This document shows positions 60,201 through 64,000 of a DNA stretch of 64,000 bases, in pieces (position 1 is the first letter of the stretch; each line of letters starts with the position of its first letter). The stretch is from Carya illinoinensis (Eukaryota > Streptophyta > Magnoliopsida > Fagales > Juglandaceae). Made by a program: the position numbers and the translations under genes. The notes beneath the pieces were generated by a model, which was given only the letters and a program-made list of their open reading frames with translations, was not told where the DNA came from and did not search any database. The stretch is from NCBI RefSeq assembly GCF_018687715.1, contig NC_056760.1:41453501-41517500 (forward strand). Reading direction: 5' to 3'.

Positions 60201-63200
60201 ACCAAATGATTATTTTGTACTCATATTGCTCACACAAACAAGAAGCCAATATACTAGAATCCTACCGTTAGGTTGAATCTGCGTTCAACTTCAAGACCGT
60301 TCATTCCTTCGCTTATGGGAGCATTAGTATTGCCATTTGGTACAAATCCAGCATCCTGACATTCAACAATATTTTATCATAAAAATTAAAAAGAACAAAA
60401 AGAATACTTGTTGACAGCTAGCTAAAGCATACAAAGAAAATTGGGCGAGTTTCATCAATGGGTTGGGAATCAGATCAATGAAATACCTCTGATATCATGT
60501 AGTTGCTAACATCAGGAGCAGGAGGTAAATTTACCACCTCATCCTCATAAAAGATCTCCGAGATTCTCCGTAATAAATTCTCATCAAATTCTCTGAATGT
60601 AATCATTACATATATAAAATTGAAACTGTAAGCCAATTGTCATCAATGAATGGTTAAATAAAATGCTATTAGCTTGCAAGGTAACTGCTCTTACTTGAAA
60701 AAATAACCTCTGACATTGCATGCAACGTTTCTTGCTACACAGAGGACTGGAACAGCATGGGCGGTCTATTAAATCAATAACTCAACCAATCAATCAAATA
60801 TAACATTTTAAAAGAAAGGAAATTAAAGAAATTCTCTCAATAAATATAGATATTAAAAAAAACATAATTTAGTACCTCTGCTTGAGGAGCATAATAAGGA
60901 GTGAATGCTGGAACCACATGAACTCGCGGTTGGTCCTTATCTTCCCAAACCTTAGAACGGTCATCAATTACCATTGCCATCTTTGGATGGCACATGGCAT
61001 CTTGGAAGACATTTAGCAAAGATTTCCTGGAGCCTACCCAGTCAGAACCAAGGAAGGAATGTCAAATATTGATGTAATGTCTAAAAAGAGGAGACCACCA
61101 TGAGACAGCTGAGAATCTAAAGAAATACAACTTCATTTAGCAAAATTGGAAAATGGAAGAACAATGTTCGCTAATTAAACATCCCAACATGTATCACAAT
61201 ATATTTTTTGATGGTGAAAAAATAAGAAAAAAAACAGGTATCACAAAATATAAAGATTCCAAATGTAATGTTCTCGAGATGATATCAATACTTGCCTGAT
61301 TTGACACAGATAACACGGTCCAAAAGTTGCTTTGAACCTATAAGATGTGCCTCCGGGTCAAGAAGCCTCCACATTTCCAGGGCATAATCTCTTTCTGCCA
61401 TTGTACACACATAAACTTCAAACCGTTTCCTTCCTTTTGCAGTTAAATAACTTCTCAGGTCCTCCCATGCAGGTCGTAACCTCACAAGCACACTGGTATC
61501 ACGATTCTACCATACGAAAAAAACAACCAGTCCTTAGAAAAGGAAAATATTACATTTTAGAAAGTATAAAAATAACCATATCAACGTGCCATAAACATAT
61601 TACAGGTTCACTTCCTATTAACTTCCTATCCATAAATTCCATATCAGTGGATTAGTATTAGTCATACTATACAGGTTCCCAAGTTCTCGCCAAACTAGAA
61701 ACCTGGGAAACAGAGTGGTGATGGACAGAGCATAAATACAGTTAAAACCACTACGTGCTACCGCAAGAAGCTTGGCCAGTCCAAACTCCCATATCATCCA
61801 GCAGATACCATGTAAATGCTTATTTGGGTTTCCCAACACATTGTAATACGTAAAATGGTGTCATTACAGCAAAAGCTCTTAACTCAAAATTTCGTAATTC
61901 ATAGTGATCTTCTTCTTTTTTTATCAGTAAAAAGAATAATATTGATATTAAATAATGACTTGGGATCTAGTATTGCTATAAGGAAAGCTCATTTTCTATG
62001 CATAGGGATCTTCTTCTTTTTTATAGGTAAAGAATATTATAAATATTAAATAATGCATAGGGATCTAGTATTGCAATAAGGAAAGCTCCTTTTATATGAA
62101 ATATCAATCATCTCGCTAAATGAAAAAAGAATATGGGAACAAACAAATAGAGTGAAAGAGATAATCTTACATCAGGATTGATACGAGTGAGGACAATATT
62201 CTTTTCTTGCAATCTAATTACTGGCCGAACAACTCTTTCAAGGTTATCGGATAGTGGTGGAACCTCCTCCAATTGAGCATTAAATGGCTTCCCATTATTA
62301 TCTACCACGGTGTCGTTCTCTGTGTACTGCTTCAATAGCGCTCGATCATCCATGTACCGCTTCATTTCGGCAGTCATTACTGACGCACGCAACGAATCAT
62401 TCTCGCGTACAATCCAACTTCGAATAGCCTCAATTCTATCCTCGAACGACTTCATGGTGTTCGCAACAATGAGCGTCTCGTCGAGATCAAACACGATTGC
62501 CAGGCAACGTAAATTTAGCATTCCTAAGCTCGCGTCATACAGACCTGCAGGAACCGCATAGCACCAAAAGCACGGAAACTTCTTCTGCTTACTTGGCATT
62601 GCCACCAAGTGAATCTCTTCGTCTCCAATCAATACCACCGCCGTCTATATAACCAAATCAAAAAATTTCCAAAACTCGGTTTAGTTTTCAAAAAGTAATC
62701 TAGAACATAGAGCATATATTTATTTTGTTTCCAGTATTTCCAGTTTCCAGTTTCTAAAAATGTATAACATAAACCGGATTTAGGTAATCAAAAAGTGATT
62801 GTAATAGGTCCATTAAGTAAAGGTTCTAACAAACCAACACTCAGAAATCAGATTTTTCAAACTTTTGCTACATTCTCGGTGACAAAATAATAAAAGGAAA
62901 TCATTTTATGAAAAAAATTTCTCAACAGGGAAAGAAAATGGTAAATGAAGCAGATTGAGTGGGGAACCTTGAATTCGTAGAAGCAGGAGGCGTGGAGATT
63001 GATCAGACGGGACTGTTCGACCGGCGAGGACGACTCGAGCTTGCACCGAACGGAAAACGAAGAAATCGTTTGGAGAATTGAAAGCGGAGGGCATCGTTCA
63101 CTCTGTGGCGATATATGGTGGATACGAATCTCGTGATTCGGGAACTGGAAATTCTGGTCCTTGACCGGAAAAGCGTCCAGCTCTCCCAAGCATTTGTCGC

Positions 63201-63237
63201 CGTCATATACCACCGATTTAAACCCTAAACGACTCAT
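54272..63237 (-). CDS. CPL2: RNA polymerase II CTD phosphatase-like protein, CPL2 type (16 exons, about 853 aa)
   Basis: Exons (minus strand): 63237-62968, 62644-62171, 61506-61296, 61033-60876, 60765-60695, 60592-60487, 60355-60266, 60073-59932, 59681-59323, 59214-59157, 57904-57774, 57680-57627, 57275-57179, 56544-56384, 55409-55336, 54377-54272. Phases agree throughout. The start [13 protein letters not shown] and [20 protein letters not shown] match plant CPL1/CPL2. The FCP1-like phosphatase domain holds the nucleophile motif D143-L-D145-E-T147 ([10 protein letters not shown]), [36 protein letters not shown] and [21 protein letters not shown] single dsRNA-binding domain (about 665-745) contains [40 protein letters not shown] and [13 protein letters not shown]1 has two such domains, so one fits CPL2. 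It dephosphorylates the polymerase II CTD in the nucleus. Exon 3 ends CAG|GCAAGT, a GC donor. The last two exons (ending QQKNGHPIS) are less certain. Confidence 0.9.
58027..58378. mobile_element. Harbinger/Tourist-like MITE with TAA target duplication, in a CPL2 intron
   Basis: TAA flanks both ends (58024-58026, 58379-58381). The left end GGGCTCATTTGGGAAGTGAG and the reversed right end GGGCTTGTTTGGGAAGTGAG are inverted repeats with two differences over the first 23 bp. The interior includes GTGAATAGTAGTGAAATAG, GAGTTAAGATGTTTTATTAG and AATATTATAAAGTTAAAATA. 352 bp, non-coding. Other, more decayed copies lie at about 10490-10694, 21203-21525, 32539-33596 (interrupted) and 63730-63930. Confidence 0.85.
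58623..58960 (+). mobile_element. 5'-truncated LINE 3' end with target duplication, in a CPL2 intron
   Basis: It encodes the extreme C-terminus of a plant L1 ORF2 ([73 protein letters not shown]). Then comes a 3' UTR ending TATTACTTATC and poly(A). AAAAAAGTCCCCAAA flanks it exactly (58608-58622 and 58955-58969), a 15-bp target duplication. Orientation is opposite to the host gene. Confidence 0.9.
59762..59880 (-). mobile_element. LINE 3' UTR fragment (reverse orientation) in CPL2 intron 8
   Basis: AAGGCCTAGCCCAAGTACAC and GTATACAAGTGGAAACACC match the reverse complement of the 3' UTR of the LINE at 58623-58960 (GTGTACTTGGGCTAAGCCTA, GGTGTATGCTTTTGTATACC). It begins with a T-rich tract consistent with a reversed poly(A) tail. 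Borders approximate. Confidence 0.6.
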
Positions 63238-63545
63238 TTAAATCAACTTCGATTGGTAAATAAACAAGGAAAACAGAAGAAAACGTAAATGTCTATAAAA
63301 TGAGAGGAATCGATGGGAGAATTGAGGGTTGATTTTCTGATTATCCTCTATTTTTTGGCTGCTTCGTCTCACTCTCAGAGCTCTTCGCTCTCTCTCTCTC
63401 TGTGCCTACGGTTACAAACAAGGCCTTCGTTTGGGAGGCGAAGGGGGTGTTCTCAATTTATAGGCGGCAGAGGTGGGATAAATATATACCAGTTGGTTTG
63501 AACGAATTTACGAAAATACCTACTCGATGCGAACCAATCGGCGTT
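63238..63545 (-). promoter_or_regulatory. 5' UTR and core promoter region of the CPL2-type gene
   Basis: On the minus strand, TATAAATT (63457-63464) and TATATATTTA (63481-63490) are TATA candidates 220-255 bp before the ATG. A CT/GA-rich tract (63388-63402) lies between. No upstream coding sequence is seen. Confidence 0.4.
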
Positions 63546-64000
63546 GGCCAGCGAGGGAAGTAAAGACGGGTGGGTCATGCTCTTCGCCGGGGTAATGGGA
63601 CACACCTTGCCTACGTGGCATTCGAAGAAGGTCAGTGATTTTGAAGAGCCGACTTCAAGCCGTCGGATCTATCGGTGGCTTTGAGTCGTTCGTTGACTTA
63701 AGTTTGTGCAAGTTGTACTTTTGAAAATGAGCTCCGATTGGTTATTAAAAATTAAATAATCTCATTTTATTTTTTTTAATTATTATAATTTTTTTAAATT
63801 TTTATATAAAATATAATAAATAATTTTTTTTAATTTTAATTCAAAATTAATATTAAAAATTATATTATAATAATATTTTATTTATTACTATTCAAAACAT
63901 CTCATCTAAACTACGTAACCAAACAAGGCCTAAGACGAGATTTTGATAATCAGTTAAAAGCTCAAATAAATTGAAATTAAAGTTAAATAAAATATTATTA
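63546..64000. other. Intergenic end of the window with a worn Harbinger-like MITE
   Basis: 63730-63930 has the reversed interior of the family at 58027 (ATTACTATTCAAAACATCTC, then CTACGTAACCAAACAAGGCC followed by TAA at 63931-63933). The left terminus is not clear. No gene seen. Confidence 0.5.

Overview
The window reads as nuclear DNA of a woody eudicot. Genes have GT-AG introns, intergenic DNA is AT-rich, and transposable elements are dense (L1-type LINEs, Copia LTR elements, hAT-, Harbinger- and MULE-like elements). A recurring MITE with TTTGGGAAGTGAGATG ends and internal GTGAATAGTAGTGAAATAG is what I associate with Fagales, most likely Juglandaceae (walnut/pecan group). That placement is an inference; no organellar or bacterial sequence was seen.

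Four protein genes can be assembled with confidence. (1) 5317-8634 (+): an AUX1/LAX auxin influx carrier, 8 coding exons, 481 aa. (2) 24483-25823 (-): a single-exon Golgi-type GT32 glycosyltransferase with a DXD motif and a C-terminal Gb3-synthase-like domain, 446 aa. (3) 46635-49807 (+): a CBM20 starch-binding-domain protein with a probable plastid transit peptide, 5 exons, about 459 aa. (4) 54272-63237 (-): a CPL2-type RNA polymerase II CTD phosphatase with an FCP1-like catalytic domain and one dsRNA-binding domain, 16 exons, about 853 aa; one intron has a GC donor. A possible small plastid-targeted gene or fragment lies at 19677-20026. A UGT71-like glycosyltransferase pseudogene (34382-35920, -) is split by a solo LTR.

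Most of the rest is transposon-derived. 11.1-13.1 kb is an antisense, 5'-truncated LINE interrupted by a MULE-like element. 13.3-17.1 kb is a sense LINE (ORF1 with DUF4283/zinc knuckle; ORF2 with endonuclease and reverse transcriptase) decayed by nonsense mutations and cut off at 17097 by a GC-ended, AT-cored element. 18.4-24.2 kb holds LTR remnants and MITEs. 26-34 kb is gene-free and full of MITEs and two hAT-like non-autonomous elements with 8-bp target duplications. 37.6-45.9 kb is one Copia element on the minus strand with both LTRs, a triplicated integrase segment and a nested hAT-like element. 50-54 kb is gene-poor.

The genes do not form a pathway; their adjacency looks incidental, as is usual in plant genomes. 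I did not find a convincing new biological system. The most interesting structures are the 492-bp in-frame triplication inside the Copia integrase region, tRNA-promoter-like boxes inside both Copia LTRs, and a set of hAT-like elements with different GC-rich subterminal motifs.
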